Source: Carboxylicivirga fragile
GTDB lineage: Bacteria > Bacteroidota > Bacteroidia > Bacteroidales > Marinilabiliaceae
Direction: 5' to 3'
NCBI GenBank assembly: GCA_025499625.1
Contig: JAFMVD010000051.1
Coordinates: 1-43,511 of the forward strand
DNA: 43,511 bases
Shown here: in pieces, positions 8,264 to 16,410 of the stretch
Layout of the letters: every line of letters starts with the position of its first letter
Position numbering within the stretch: position 1 is the stretch's first letter
Program-made: the position numbers and the translations under genes
Notes under the pieces: generated by a model
Seen by the model: the letters and a program-made list of their open reading frames with translations, nothing else
What the model was told of the DNA's origin: nothing
Databases searched by the model: none

Positions 8264-9106
8264 ATGAAAAGAGTTTTAATTCCAATAGATTTTTCTGAAG
8301 ATTCATTGAATGCCATGAAATATGGTATTGCCATGGCCAATCATTTAAATGCTAATGTGCGTGTAATGCACGTTAAAACGGGTTTAGAGTATGCACCTGT
8401 GTTTGCCAAAAATCAATTGGAATATAAGTTGAATAAGGAGGTTGATAGTTGGATGCAGGATCTTCAAAAGACCTTTTCTGATGATTATTTTGTCCCTGGT
8501 GGTAAGTTTGATTATAAAATACGTGAAGGAAATGTGGTGAATGAGATTGCGAATCAGGCAAAGTATGACGATTCGAGTTTGATTGTTGTAGGTTCGCATG
8601 GAGAATCTGGTTTTCAGAGCCGATTTATAGGAAGTAATGCCTATCGACTTGTGGCACATTCTCCTTGTCCAATTTTAGTTGTAAACAAAGGTATGCAATG
8701 GGAGCATGGTGTTCGAAAGGTGGTTGTACCTATTGATTTTTCCAAAGCAAGTCGAAAGAAGATTCCTATTGTAACTGGGGTCTCAAAATCGTTTAATGCT
8801 AAAGTTTATTTGGTGGGTTTACGCCAATCAAAATTTAAATTTTTACTCGACAGGGTTAATTTGTTTATTCGGCAGGTAGAGAGATATATGGTTAATAATG
8901 CTGACTTGACGGTAGAAAAACACGTCTTGTTTGGTAAAAAATTAGTGCAACAAATTATTGATTATACCGAAGAGGTAAACGGCGACCTAGTTACCGTTCA
9001 TGTACATCATTCGAGTAATCCATTATCGAATTTATTCCGACCTTTTGCTAATGAGTTAATAAATAATTCGAGCAAACCAGTATTGGTTATTCCTACTAAA
9101 GACTAA
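8264..9106 (+). CDS. Tandem universal stress protein (two UspA domains)
   Basis: A 280-residue cytoplasmic protein made of two UspA folds (about 1-145 and 150-280). Domain 1 starts with KRVLIPIDFSEDS and contains a perfect ATP-binding G2xG9xG(S/T) motif in GSHGESGFQSRFIGSNA (about 109-125). It should therefore bind ATP. Domain 2 begins with RKVVVPIDFSKAS but its corresponding loop has lost the glycines, so it is likely a non-binding partner domain. UspA proteins help cells survive starvation, redox or envelope stress; the specific role is unknown. It is monocistronic, with a possible operator 93 bases upstream. Confidence 0.88.
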   Translation: MKRVLIPIDFSEDSLNAMKYGIAMANHLNANVRVMHVKTGLEYAPVFAKNQLEYKLNKEVDSWMQDLQKTFSDDYFVPGGKFDYKIREGNVVNEIANQAKYDDSSLIVVGSHGESGFQSRFIGSNAYRLVAHSPCPILVVNKGMQWEHGVRKVVVPIDFSKASRKKIPIVTGVSKSFNAKVYLVGLRQSKFKFLLDRVNLFIRQVERYMVNNADLTVEKHVLFGKKLVQQIIDYTEEVNGDLVTVHVHHSSNPLSNLFRPFANELINNSSKPVLVIPTKD

Positions 9107-9189
9107 GTTGTCGATCGTTTTTAAGAAGTTAATTTTAGCTAATTATTTGTTACTGTCTCAAAAGTGTTTTTTCGGATGGCAGGTTTGAT

Positions 9190-9197
9190 TATCTTTG
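9190..9197 (+). promoter_or_regulatory. -7 element of the SPOR gene
   Basis: TATCTTTG followed by C, the textbook Bacteroidota -7 box, 23 bases before the start codon. The -33 region is T-rich but contains no exact TTG at the best spacing. Confidence 0.55.
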
Positions 9198-9220
9198 CGC
9201 CAAATCAATAGATTGTTGAT

Positions 9221-9676
9221 ATGAAGTTTTTACTTGTTGCTGTGTTTATTCTTTTGTCAGGAAGTTGCTTTGCTCAGTCTTCGTCGAAGCGAATGGTTGA
9301 AGCTGTGCAAGAATCTGTTGAGGGAGAAGGTACGGTTACTATTCATCAGGAGGAAGGAATTAATTTTCTGTTAGATACTCAGGTGGATGTAAATAAGCGT
9401 ATGGCTGGGGTTGATGGCTATCGTATTCAGCTTTATTCTGGTTCAGGTCCCAAAGGAAAACGTCAGGCAATGGAGGTGAAAGGTAAGTTGTTAGATGAGT
9501 TTCCTGATGAGGCGATCTCAACAACATACACAGCTCCTTGGTGGCGAGTACGAGTAGGCAATTATCGACATAAACATGAGGCTCTGCCTTTGTTAAATAG
9601 CTTAAAGGAATTTTTCCCAAACTGTTACGTTGTAAAAGACAGTGAGGTAAAAATGAAAAAATTTGATAGAATGTAA
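9221..9676 (+). CDS. Exported SPOR-domain protein
   Basis: A 151-residue secreted protein. Residues 1-18 are a signal peptide ending in CFAQ (cleavage after Ala or at Gln). There is no lipobox at the cleavage point although a Cys is near it. Residues about 75-145 form a SPOR domain (GYRIQLYSGSGPKGKRQAM ... WWRVRVGNYRHKHEAL ... FPNCYVV). SPOR domains bind glycan strands stripped of stem peptides and are usually recruited to division sites. A role at the septum or in wall turnover is a fair inference. The gene is alone, with a -7 box before it and a terminator overlapping its stop. Confidence 0.85.
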   Translation: MKFLLVAVFILLSGSCFAQSSSKRMVEAVQESVEGEGTVTIHQEEGINFLLDTQVDVNKRMAGVDGYRIQLYSGSGPKGKRQAMEVKGKLLDEFPDEAISTTYTAPWWRVRVGNYRHKHEALPLLNSLKEFFPNCYVVKDSEVKMKKFDRM

Positions 9677-9704
9677 GAAGCCGCTTTGTCGGCTTCTTTT
9701 TTTT
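9675..9704 (+). terminator. Terminator overlapping the SPOR gene stop codon
   Basis: AAGAAGCCG / CGGCTTCTT stem, TTT-containing loop, then a T8 tail. The stem begins inside the TAA stop. Confidence 0.88.
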
Positions 9705-9707
9705 GTG

Positions 9708-9726
9708 AATTACCGGTTTGGTAATT
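9708..9726. promoter_or_regulatory. Palindrome over the -33 box of the amidotransferase gene
   Basis: AATTACC-GGTTT-GGTAATT, a perfect 7+7 inverted repeat. Its right half covers the TTG of the promoter, the layout expected for a repressor operator. Confidence 0.45.
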
Positions 9727-9746
9727 GAAAAATTGAAATAAATTTG
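9718..9746 (+). promoter_or_regulatory. Promoter of the PurF-like gene
   Basis: TTG (9718-9720), 18-base spacer, TAAATTTG (9739-9746) followed by C. Both boxes fit the Bacteroidota consensus. The start codon is 26 bases further on. Confidence 0.65.
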
Positions 9747-9772
9747 CGCATCATTTTTTATAGAAAATTATC

Positions 9773-11674
9773 ATGAGTGACCAGATTAAGCATGAGTGTG
9801 GTATTGTACTAATCCGATTGTTAAAGCCATTGGAGTATTACCAGGAAAAGTATGGTACATGGATGTACGGACTTAATAAACTGTACTTGTTGATGGAGAA
9901 ACAGCATAATCGTGGGCAAGATGGTGCTGGAGCTGTTAATCTTAAGATCGACCAAACGCCGGGTAAAAAGTATTTTTCAAGAAAGCGTTCGAATAAAGCT
10001 AATCCAATAAAAGACGTATTTGAACATGTTAATGCGCCTTTTATCAAGTTACAGGAAAAAAATCCTGAATTATTGCAAGATGCGGCTTATGCTAAGGAAA
10101 ATCTACCTTTTGCAGGAGAGTTGTACTTAGGTCATTTGCGTTATGGAACTTTCGGTAATCACAGTATTGACTATGTGCACCCTGTGATGCGTGAAAATAA
10201 CTGGCGCTCACGTAACCTAGTGATGGCTGGTAATTTTAACTTGACCAATGTTGATGAGATTTTTAATTCGCTTTTTGATTTAGGTCAACATCCAAAGGAT
10301 TATACCGATACGGTAACAATTCTTGAAAATGTTGGGCACTTCTTGGATGAAGAGAATCAAATGCTTTTTAGAAAATACAAGAACGAAGGAAAAAATAATC
10401 GCGAAATTTCTGCTTGTATTGAAGAGGAATTAGATGTTCGTGAGATATTGGAGCGTTCGAGTCGTAGGTGGGATGGTGGTTACGCCATTGCAGGTATGAT
10501 TGGGCACGGCGATGCATTTGTGGCACGTGATCCATGGGGAATACGTCCGGCTTGTTATTACCAGGATGATGAAATTGTGGTGGTTGCTTCAGAACGACCG
10601 GTCATTCAGACAGCTATCAATGTACGTTCTACTGAGGTAAAAGAAATTAAGCCAGGGCATGCCTTAATTATTAAGAAAAACGGAACCGTTACAGAGGAAT
10701 TAGTTCGCGTTCCGCAGAAACGTACATCCTGTTCGTTTGAGCGAATTTACTTTTCGCGTGGCAGTGATAAAAAGATTTACAATGAACGTAAGGAGCTTGG
10801 GCGTTTATTGGCAAAAACACTGCTTGAGAAAGTTGATTATAACATTGAAGATACTGTCTTTTCTTATATTCCAAATACTGCTGAAACGGCTTTCTATGGA
10901 ATGATGGAAGGTGTAAGAAAGGAATTGGATCAGGTTAAGAAAAAGCAGATTCTTGATAAGGGTAAGGATATCACGCCAGACGAATTAGATAAGATTTTAT
11001 CTGTTGAGCCTCGCGTTGAAAAAATCGCCATTAAGGATGTTAAGATGCGTACCTTTATTGCTGATGATACCAGTCGTGATGATATGGTGGCGCATGTATA
11101 TGATGTCACTTATGGTATTGTAAAAAATGGTGTTGATACTTTGGTAGTAATTGATGATTCAATTGTGCGCGGTACAACATTAAAGAAAAGCATTCTGCGC
11201 ATCTTAGATCGTTTACATCCTAAAAAGGTGATAATTGTATCGTCGGCACCGCAAATTCGTTACCCTGATTGTTATGGTATCGATATGGCCAAGTTGAAAG
11301 ATTTCTGTGCATTTTCGGCAACAATTGAGTTGTTAAAAAATGCAGGGCGTCAGCAAATTATTGATGATGTGTATAAGAAATGTAAGGAGCAACAGAATCT
11401 GCCTAAAGAGGAAATTGTGAATTATGTGAAAGAAATATATAAGCCTTTTACACCAGAAGAAATTTCTGCGCAAATAGCAAAAATGCTAACTCCGGAAGAC
11501 ATTGATGCAGAGGTGGAAATTGTATACCAAAGTATTGAAAATTTACATGAAGCTTGTCCTGAAGATAAGGGAGATTGGTACTTCACGGGTAACTACCCAA
11601 CTCCAGGAGGTAATAAAGTGGTTAATACCTCTTTTATCAATTTTGTGGAAGGTAAAAGTGGTAGAGCTTATTAA
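9773..11674 (+). CDS. purF: Amidophosphoribosyltransferase, long Bacteroidota form
   Basis: A 633-residue two-domain enzyme of the PurF class, which makes 5-phosphoribosylamine from PRPP and glutamine, the first step of purine synthesis. The N-terminal class II glutaminase starts at C9 of HECGIV, after a short propeptide, with QHNRGQDGAG and the YLGHLRYGTFG stretch. The C-terminal phosphoribosyltransferase has the PRPP loop VVIDDSIVRGTTLKKSIL. Ordinary PurF is about 470-510 residues. This one carries extra segments, for instance the charged DEENQMLFRKYKNEGKN stretch and a long C-terminal tail. Such long paralogues are known in Bacteroidota next to a standard PurF elsewhere, so this may be a second, specialised enzyme. 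It is monocistronic with a promoter-operator region. Confidence 0.85.
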   Translation: MSDQIKHECGIVLIRLLKPLEYYQEKYGTWMYGLNKLYLLMEKQHNRGQDGAGAVNLKIDQTPGKKYFSRKRSNKANPIKDVFEHVNAPFIKLQEKNPELLQDAAYAKENLPFAGELYLGHLRYGTFGNHSIDYVHPVMRENNWRSRNLVMAGNFNLTNVDEIFNSLFDLGQHPKDYTDTVTILENVGHFLDEENQMLFRKYKNEGKNNREISACIEEELDVREILERSSRRWDGGYAIAGMIGHGDAFVARDPWGIRPACYYQDDEIVVVASERPVIQTAINVRSTEVKEIKPGHALIIKKNGTVTEELVRVPQKRTSCSFERIYFSRGSDKKIYNERKELGRLLAKTLLEKVDYNIEDTVFSYIPNTAETAFYGMMEGVRKELDQVKKKQILDKGKDITPDELDKILSVEPRVEKIAIKDVKMRTFIADDTSRDDMVAHVYDVTYGIVKNGVDTLVVIDDSIVRGTTLKKSILRILDRLHPKKVIIVSSAPQIRYPDCYGIDMAKLKDFCAFSATIELLKNAGRQQIIDDVYKKCKEQQNLPKEEIVNYVKEIYKPFTPEEISAQIAKMLTPEDIDAEVEIVYQSIENLHEACPEDKGDWYFTGNYPTPGGNKVVNTSFINFVEGKSGRAY

Positions 11675-11696
11675 GGATATTATCCTAATATTATAT

Positions 11697-11729
11697 AAAA
11701 CGAGACTTGAGAAATTAAGTCTCGTTTTT
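11697..11729. terminator. Bidirectional terminator between purF-like gene and serine hydrolase
   Basis: A 12-bp perfect stem (AAAACGAGACTT / AAGTCTCGTTTT) with an 8-base loop. Its right end reaches into the stop codon of the minus-strand serine hydrolase. Confidence 0.88.
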
Positions 11730-12867
11730 AGTTTGTAATATCCAATGCCATTTGAATATAGGCATATACATCAGAAGGGTGGTGATTCATCTTTGTGTTA
11801 CTTCTTTTGTGTCCAAGTCGCACAATAATTAAGTCTTTTTCGGGAATCGAAATAATATATTGACCAAGTATGCCTCTTGCATAAGTGACATTAAGATCCT
11901 TGTGTTTTAATAACCAATACTGAAAGCCGTAATAGTCCACATTTTCCATTTGTAAGTTTACCAGATGTGAAGCTGGAGAAGTGGCATATTGGAGGTATTG
12001 TTCTGAGATGATTTGTTGCCCTCGCCAAAAGCCTTTATGATTTATTAAGGCTCCTAATAGTGCAAAGTCGCGAGCATTACTGTTAAAGCAGCAATAAGCT
12101 TTTTCATAACCATTTTTTGTATCAAGCGACCAAAGGGCAGGCTGTCTAGCTCCTAGAGGTTTCCAGAGTTTCTGAGAGGCGTAGTGGCTAAGATTTTGAC
12201 CTGTTGCTTCTCTTAGTATGTGGGCTAGTATTTGTGTGTCGCCACTTTTGTATTCAAATATTTCACCGGGTATTTCAACTATTTTCAACTCATTGACCAA
12301 GTTGTCTAATCTGTCGCCATAGTAGGCTTTGGTAGTCATCGATAATGGACTTGAATAGCTCTCGTCCCATGATGAACCACTACTCATATTTAATAGATGT
12401 CGAATAGTTAGTTCCTTGCCATTGTATTTCTCTAAATGAGGCAAGAAATCACTTGCTTTTTGGTCGACAGATTGGATGTAACCATCTTCAATGGCTGCAC
12501 CAATAAGCAAAGCGACAATGCTTTTTGCGGCAGAGAATGAATTGGAGTAGGAGTCTGGACCATAACCATCCCAGTATTCTTCATAAACAATACTGTCATT
12601 TTTTATTACCAAATAGGCAATTGTTTGATAGTGTTCTAGTGTGTCGCGCCATTGCTTATCGAACGAAGCTTGATTGTAGTTGTTTGCACTTGGCCAAGTA
12701 AATGTGTTGTCAGAAGTTTTTACTTCGCGATTTTCAAATATTTCATAATCTGCAATGCCAGGAAACCAATAGGTAAAGGCCATGCGCATGTGATGTGGCA
12801 ACAAAAACCAAATGCCGATAAATAATACAATTATAAATGTAAATCTAAAGCGTTTTTTTGCTGCCAT
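11728..12867 (-). CDS. Membrane-anchored serine hydrolase of the beta-lactamase/class C family
   Basis: A protein of about 379 residues. One N-terminal hydrophobic helix (about 8-22) works as an anchor or uncleaved signal, placing the rest in the periplasm. The active-site SxxK is visible as SAAK in SNSFSAAKSIVALLIGA. The second motif appears as YKSGDT (Y-x-S in place of Y-x-N), and a GHKRS block takes the place of KTG near the end. Relatives include esterases, D-aminopeptidases and 6-aminohexanoate-dimer hydrolases; true beta-lactamase activity is unlikely. I chose the ATG at 12867 over a GTG two codons upstream. It follows the oxidoreductase gene by 13 bases, so the two are probably co-transcribed, though no functional link is obvious. 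Confidence 0.8.
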   Translation of the reverse strand: MAAKKRFRFTFIIVLFIGIWFLLPHHMRMAFTYWFPGIADYEIFENREVKTSDNTFTWPSANNYNQASFDKQWRDTLEHYQTIAYLVIKNDSIVYEEYWDGYGPDSYSNSFSAAKSIVALLIGAAIEDGYIQSVDQKASDFLPHLEKYNGKELTIRHLLNMSSGSSWDESYSSPLSMTTKAYYGDRLDNLVNELKIVEIPGEIFEYKSGDTQILAHILREATGQNLSHYASQKLWKPLGARQPALWSLDTKNGYEKAYCCFNSNARDFALLGALINHKGFWRGQQIISEQYLQYATSPASHLVNLQMENVDYYGFQYWLLKHKDLNVTYARGILGQYIISIPEKDLIIVRLGHKRSNTKMNHHPSDVYAYIQMALDITN

Positions 12868-12880
12868 AACCACTGTTTTT

Positions 12881-14365
12881 TTATTCAGGATTCCATTCTC
12901 TAATATGTATTAAATCAGGAAAAGCCTCTGGTTTGTAAATGGATTTGTTATCAATAATTCGCATGCATTCTTGAATGCCTTCAGGGATGCTGGGGTGTGG
13001 GTAAAATATCTTTAAAACCTCTTGTAAACTATTGCCTTGATTAATTAGGTGAGCCACCGAAATAATAAATGCCGAAGCTTGTGGTCCTGCTGCACGCATG
13101 CCTAAAATACGCCTTTCATCATCGTTACTTACGAGAAGTTTGACAAAGCCATTGGTATTGCGCATAGCGATTGCTCGGTTTACAAGTTTGTTAGAGTAGT
13201 AGGCTGCTTTATAGGCAATTTTCTTTTTTTGCAATTGCTTCTCATTGGCACCAACAGCGGCCACCTCTGGTTTAAAGAACATGAGTGTCGACATGTGAGA
13301 ATAATCCAGAGGATATTGTGGTACATCACCAATTTTTTCAGCGGCCATGCGCCCTTGGAATTCGGCAACACTATACAATTGAGTGTGACCTGTAACATCG
13401 CCAGCTGCATATATGTGACAATGGCCTCGGCCATCCCGCATCACACAATCATCTTGAATTGGAATGTTACCACGTTCATCAAGGTCTACGCCAATGGCCT
13501 CTAGTCCGAGCCCTTCACTATTTGGAATTCTACCAATCGCCACCAGCACAACATCTACCTCAATTACTTTACTATGTCCATCCTGATAGTCTAAAACTAT
13601 TTCGAGATGGTCGGTGTGTTTGCGTATAGTGCGTAAGGTAGCCGTGTGGTGAATGAGGACACCATTTTTTTCTAAGTTTTTGGATACAAAATCGCTAACA
13701 TCATCATCTTCATATGGAAGTACTTTGTGTGCTCTATCCAGTAAATGAACTTCTGTTTGTGCGAAATTAGAAAAGATAGTTGCAAATTCACAACCAATTA
13801 TTCCTGATCCTATGATGAGCATTCTTTCTGGAAATTCTTTTAAATCGAGTATTCCATCTGAAGTAATAATGCGTTCGCCATCAATTTGGAGGTCGGTATA
13901 TTCCCTTGGTCGCGACCCTGTGGCTATAATGAAGTTTTTCCCGTGTAGTTCTTTTGTACCTTCTATGGACCTTACTTCAACAGAGTAGGGGGTAAGAAAT
14001 TTTGCCCAGCCATATTCAATACTTAGCGAACCACTTTTGCTTTTTTCGCGAGAAAAAGTTTCTATCTGGCTAAGCATTTGATACTGCTTTTCCTTGGCGG
14101 CTTGAAGAACGGTTTTTTTTACTTCGGAGAAATCAACACTTAGTGAACCGGCTCTATATCCTCTGTCGATACGTGCAGCTACTGCATAGTCTAGCGATAG
14201 TTCGTACATGGTTTTAGAGGTCAACGCGCCATTCATAACGCCTGCTCCTCCTACGTGTTTTGCTTCAATAATACATACATGTTGGCCGTAATCGAGGGCT
14301 CTTATAGCGGCAGAATAACCGGCAGGTCCGCTACCAATTACTATCAGGTCAAAAGTGTCAGTCAT
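12881..14365 (-). CDS. FAD/NAD(P)-dependent oxidoreductase, lipoamide dehydrogenase fold, without the redox disulfide
   Basis: A 494-residue flavoprotein of the pyridine nucleotide-disulfide oxidoreductase family. FAD-binding GxGxxG is at 11-16 (GSGPAG). A second NAD(P)-binding GSGIIGCEFA is near 180-190. The ATG-type motif IATGSRPRE and the second FAD block IYAAGDVTG are present. The C-terminal dimer domain ends with HPSIPE, matching the HPTxSE His-Glu pair. The decisive oddity is the active site. Lipoamide dehydrogenases read GGTCLNVGCIPSK, whereas this protein reads GGAGVMNGALTSK at 39-51, so both cysteines are replaced (G42, A47). It cannot use the disulfide mechanism. A transhydrogenase or quinone/NADH oxidase type of activity is a guess. 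Confidence 0.85.
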   Translation of the reverse strand: MTDTFDLIVIGSGPAGYSAAIRALDYGQHVCIIEAKHVGGAGVMNGALTSKTMYELSLDYAVAARIDRGYRAGSLSVDFSEVKKTVLQAAKEKQYQMLSQIETFSREKSKSGSLSIEYGWAKFLTPYSVEVRSIEGTKELHGKNFIIATGSRPREYTDLQIDGERIITSDGILDLKEFPERMLIIGSGIIGCEFATIFSNFAQTEVHLLDRAHKVLPYEDDDVSDFVSKNLEKNGVLIHHTATLRTIRKHTDHLEIVLDYQDGHSKVIEVDVVLVAIGRIPNSEGLGLEAIGVDLDERGNIPIQDDCVMRDGRGHCHIYAAGDVTGHTQLYSVAEFQGRMAAEKIGDVPQYPLDYSHMSTLMFFKPEVAAVGANEKQLQKKKIAYKAAYYSNKLVNRAIAMRNTNGFVKLLVSNDDERRILGMRAAGPQASAFIISVAHLINQGNSLQEVLKIFYPHPSIPEGIQECMRIIDNKSIYKPEAFPDLIHIREWNPE

Positions 14366-14397
14366 ATGATATTAATATCTTGTACATATATAAACAA

Positions 14398-14436
14398 AAA
14401 GAGCTGCAATTGTTTGATTGCAGCTCTTTCTTTTTC
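14398..14436. terminator. Terminator of the glsA-glsB operon
   Basis: AAAGAGCTGCAAT / ATTGCAGCTCTTT, a 13-bp perfect stem with a 6-base loop. On the minus strand it is followed by T5, ending the lipid operon before the oxidoreductase gene begins. Confidence 0.85.
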
Positions 14437-14446
14437 GTGTATTTTG

Positions 14447-15394
14447 TTATTCGTGCGTTTCGTTGGGGTCAAATGTATCAACGTGTCTGTTTATTTTTTG
14501 ACTGTATAATTCATCAATGGTCAATATTATTCCCGTTTCTTCAACGTCACCAAATCTGTCGTTAATAGCTGTGCCAAAGGTTTTCATCGATGGCGAGAGG
14601 TTCATGTATGCGTTGATAAGTGGAGGGATGTTTTCTCCAAATTCTCTAACGCGCTTAGTTAGTATTTTGTAATCTTCTTGATAGTTTTTTCCACAGAAAA
14701 TCTCCTTTAAATCATCTTGTGTAAGATCGATTTCAACTGGCTTGTGGGGATATAAAAGTCTGTCAGGATCATTAAAGTACTTCTGTAGAAAGCCTAGTAT
14801 TAAATCTCTGGCATGTCTGTTGAAGTGCGTATACATGGTTACTTTGCCAAAGAAGTATTTCATTTCAGGATGGCTTACAATTAGTGAGCCTAATCCATCC
14901 CAAAGGTTATCCAAGGCAAATAAACTCTTTGTTCCCGCTTTTGACGATTGATAGGTAGGCTGAACAAACGAACGTCCCAATTCAATCATATAGGGTAAAT
15001 ATTCTTTTAAAAATTGATCTGAGAACTGAAATAAACGCGAGGTTGCTAGCTTAACATTGCCCAACTGATCAAAGGGAATGTCGCAGCCCAATAGGTATCG
15101 GTATCCACCAAGTATTTCTTTAGCTTGAGGGTCCCAAACGATGAGCTGACGATATGGAATTTCCGCAGTATCATAATCGTCGATGTCCATTTCTTTACCA
15201 GTGCCACCACCGGCCATGCGAAATGAAATTTCTCTAAGGCGTCCAACTTCACGCATTAAAGCCGGAGCTTCGTGAGCTGTAAAGTCATATATTTTGTTGT
15301 TTCCTTTGTTCGTGTTTCTAACAAAAGTATCCTGCGACAATTCAGCTTCCAATTCTTCTCTCGGTACAGGAGGTATAATATCTTTTGCTCTCAT
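14447..15394 (-). CDS. glsB: GNAT-fold N-acyltransferase, glycine-lipid synthase subunit (GlsB/OlsB-like)
   Basis: A 315-residue member of the hemolysin-like/OlsB acetyltransferase family. Family features are EILGGYRYLLG (about 93-103), the ELGRSFVQPTYQ block (about 141-152) with its LGRS signature, and the LWDGLGSLI-YFFGKVTM region (about 166-190). In Bacteroides thetaiotaomicron the homologous GlsB moves a 3-hydroxy acyl chain from ACP to the amino group of glycine, giving lyso-glycine lipid. GlsA then adds the second chain. Here it starts 37 bases behind the glsA homologue, so the two-step pathway is encoded as one operon. Ornithine rather than glycine as acceptor cannot be ruled out from sequence. 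Confidence 0.78.
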   Translation of the reverse strand: MRAKDIIPPVPREELEAELSQDTFVRNTNKGNNKIYDFTAHEAPALMREVGRLREISFRMAGGGTGKEMDIDDYDTAEIPYRQLIVWDPQAKEILGGYRYLLGCDIPFDQLGNVKLATSRLFQFSDQFLKEYLPYMIELGRSFVQPTYQSSKAGTKSLFALDNLWDGLGSLIVSHPEMKYFFGKVTMYTHFNRHARDLILGFLQKYFNDPDRLLYPHKPVEIDLTQDDLKEIFCGKNYQEDYKILTKRVREFGENIPPLINAYMNLSPSMKTFGTAINDRFGDVEETGIILTIDELYSQKINRHVDTFDPNETHE

Positions 15395-15431
15395 TAACGT
15401 ATTTTTGAATTTGCGTTATGTACAAATTTAA

Positions 15432-16256
15432 TTAATTTTTTAAGCCGTAAACGTAATCTTTGATTTTTTGTGCCCATTTGTCGGCCTTAGTTCCGTTTTT
15501 TAGTTGTTCGTACGTGATGGGTTCGCCAAATGTTATTGTAATGGTCTTACCCTTCTGCTTATACATTTCGTCAACCAAGTAGAGCATTTCTATATTAACT
15601 TTTAGGCCAAGGCGTTTACGCCAGTTTGCAAGCTTGTAGAAGAAATTAGTGTTTTGTCCGGATATATGTACTGGTATTATAGTTCGCTTGTGATTAATTG
15701 TTTTGCGAATAAAATTCTTTTTCCATTCTAAATCCTCAATACCGTGTTTTTTTCTGCGAGAAACCAATCCGGCTGGGAACATTAAAACTTGCTCGTCGCT
15801 GGCATAAGCCTTGTCAATCATTTGAGCCGCTTCTTTGCTGTGCCCTCCGTGTTTATTGACAGGTAAGAAAATAGAGTGGAGGTTTTTGATGTTCATCAGT
15901 ATGTCGTTAACAGGAAATTTTAAGTGTTTAAAATATTTCCCCACTGCTGACACGAATATCATGCCATCCATGCCACCAAGCGGATGGTTGGCAGCAAAAA
16001 CAAAGCGCCCATCCTTTGGTATGTTTTCTTCACCTTGAATGGTATACTTAACACCAAAACCATTGACAATTCCTTCTGCATATTCAATGCCATGAAGGTG
16101 CTTGATTGTGTCCATGAAAGTATTAACCTCTTCTTGATGTGTTATTCGTTTTAGGTAACGAATTAAAAATCGAGGAATGAATTTTCTTAATCCTGGATTT
16201 TTGTCTGTAAACACCTTGTCGATGTCAATGAATTTGGGGCTTTCTGATGTACTCAT
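15432..16256 (-). CDS. glsA: O-acyltransferase of glycine/ornithine lipid synthesis (GlsA/OlsA-like)
   Basis: A 274-residue PlsC-superfamily acyltransferase. The motif ANHPLGGMDGM contains the catalytic His and Asp, with the Asp at +6 as in the hemolysin-like subgroup. FPAGLVSRR is the block that binds the acceptor phosphate/carboxylate in relatives, and IIPVHISGQN is block IV. It should esterify the hydroxyl of an N-acyl amino acid lipid at the inner membrane. The open frame extends to a TTG at 16307, but the ATG at 16256 (MSTSESPKFIDIDKVF) is the likelier start. It is the first gene of the glsA-glsB operon and is divergent from mraZ. Confidence 0.78.
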   Translation of the reverse strand: MSTSESPKFIDIDKVFTDKNPGLRKFIPRFLIRYLKRITHQEEVNTFMDTIKHLHGIEYAEGIVNGFGVKYTIQGEENIPKDGRFVFAANHPLGGMDGMIFVSAVGKYFKHLKFPVNDILMNIKNLHSIFLPVNKHGGHSKEAAQMIDKAYASDEQVLMFPAGLVSRRKKHGIEDLEWKKNFIRKTINHKRTIIPVHISGQNTNFFYKLANWRKRLGLKVNIEMLYLVDEMYKQKGKTITITFGEPITYEQLKNGTKADKWAQKIKDYVYGLKN

Positions 16257-16341
16257 GATGACGAATTCGATTATTTCGGGGTCAAGTTTAGAAAAATATT
16301 TAGACAAAACATAAATACATGAACGATTCTGAGGTCTTCAA

Positions 16342-16371
16342 TTGTTGATATTTCTTAAAAGTTATCAACAA
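16342..16371. promoter_or_regulatory. 9-bp inverted repeat in the glsA-mraZ divergent region
   Basis: TTGTTGATA and TATCAACAA are perfect complements separated by 12 bases. The repeat abuts the MraZ boxes. The right arm contains TTATCAACA, one base off a DnaA box (TTATNCACA). It could be an operator, or a hairpin in the glsA leader. Confidence 0.4.
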
Positions 16372-16410
16372 GGTGTAATAAAGTGGGGTAAAGTGGTTGG
16401 AGGTGGTTTG
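16371..16410 (+). promoter_or_regulatory. MraZ-binding boxes, 10-bp direct repeats
   Basis: Four consecutive 10-mers on one grid: AGGTGTAATA, AAGTGGGGTA, AAGTGGTTGG, AGGTGGTTTG. The last three share the A-R-GTGG core. In E. coli MraZ binds three TGGGN repeats spaced by 5 nt, which is also a 10-bp period. This fits autoregulation of the dcw operon by MraZ. Confidence 0.7.

Noticed and set aside
11728-12867. A true class C beta-lactamase
   Set aside because: SxxK is present, but Y-x-N and KTG are altered and the protein is membrane-anchored, so resistance should not be inferred.
16257-16307. A TTG-initiated extension of the GlsA homologue
   Set aside because: An ATG at 16256 is available and the extra residues add no recognised motif.
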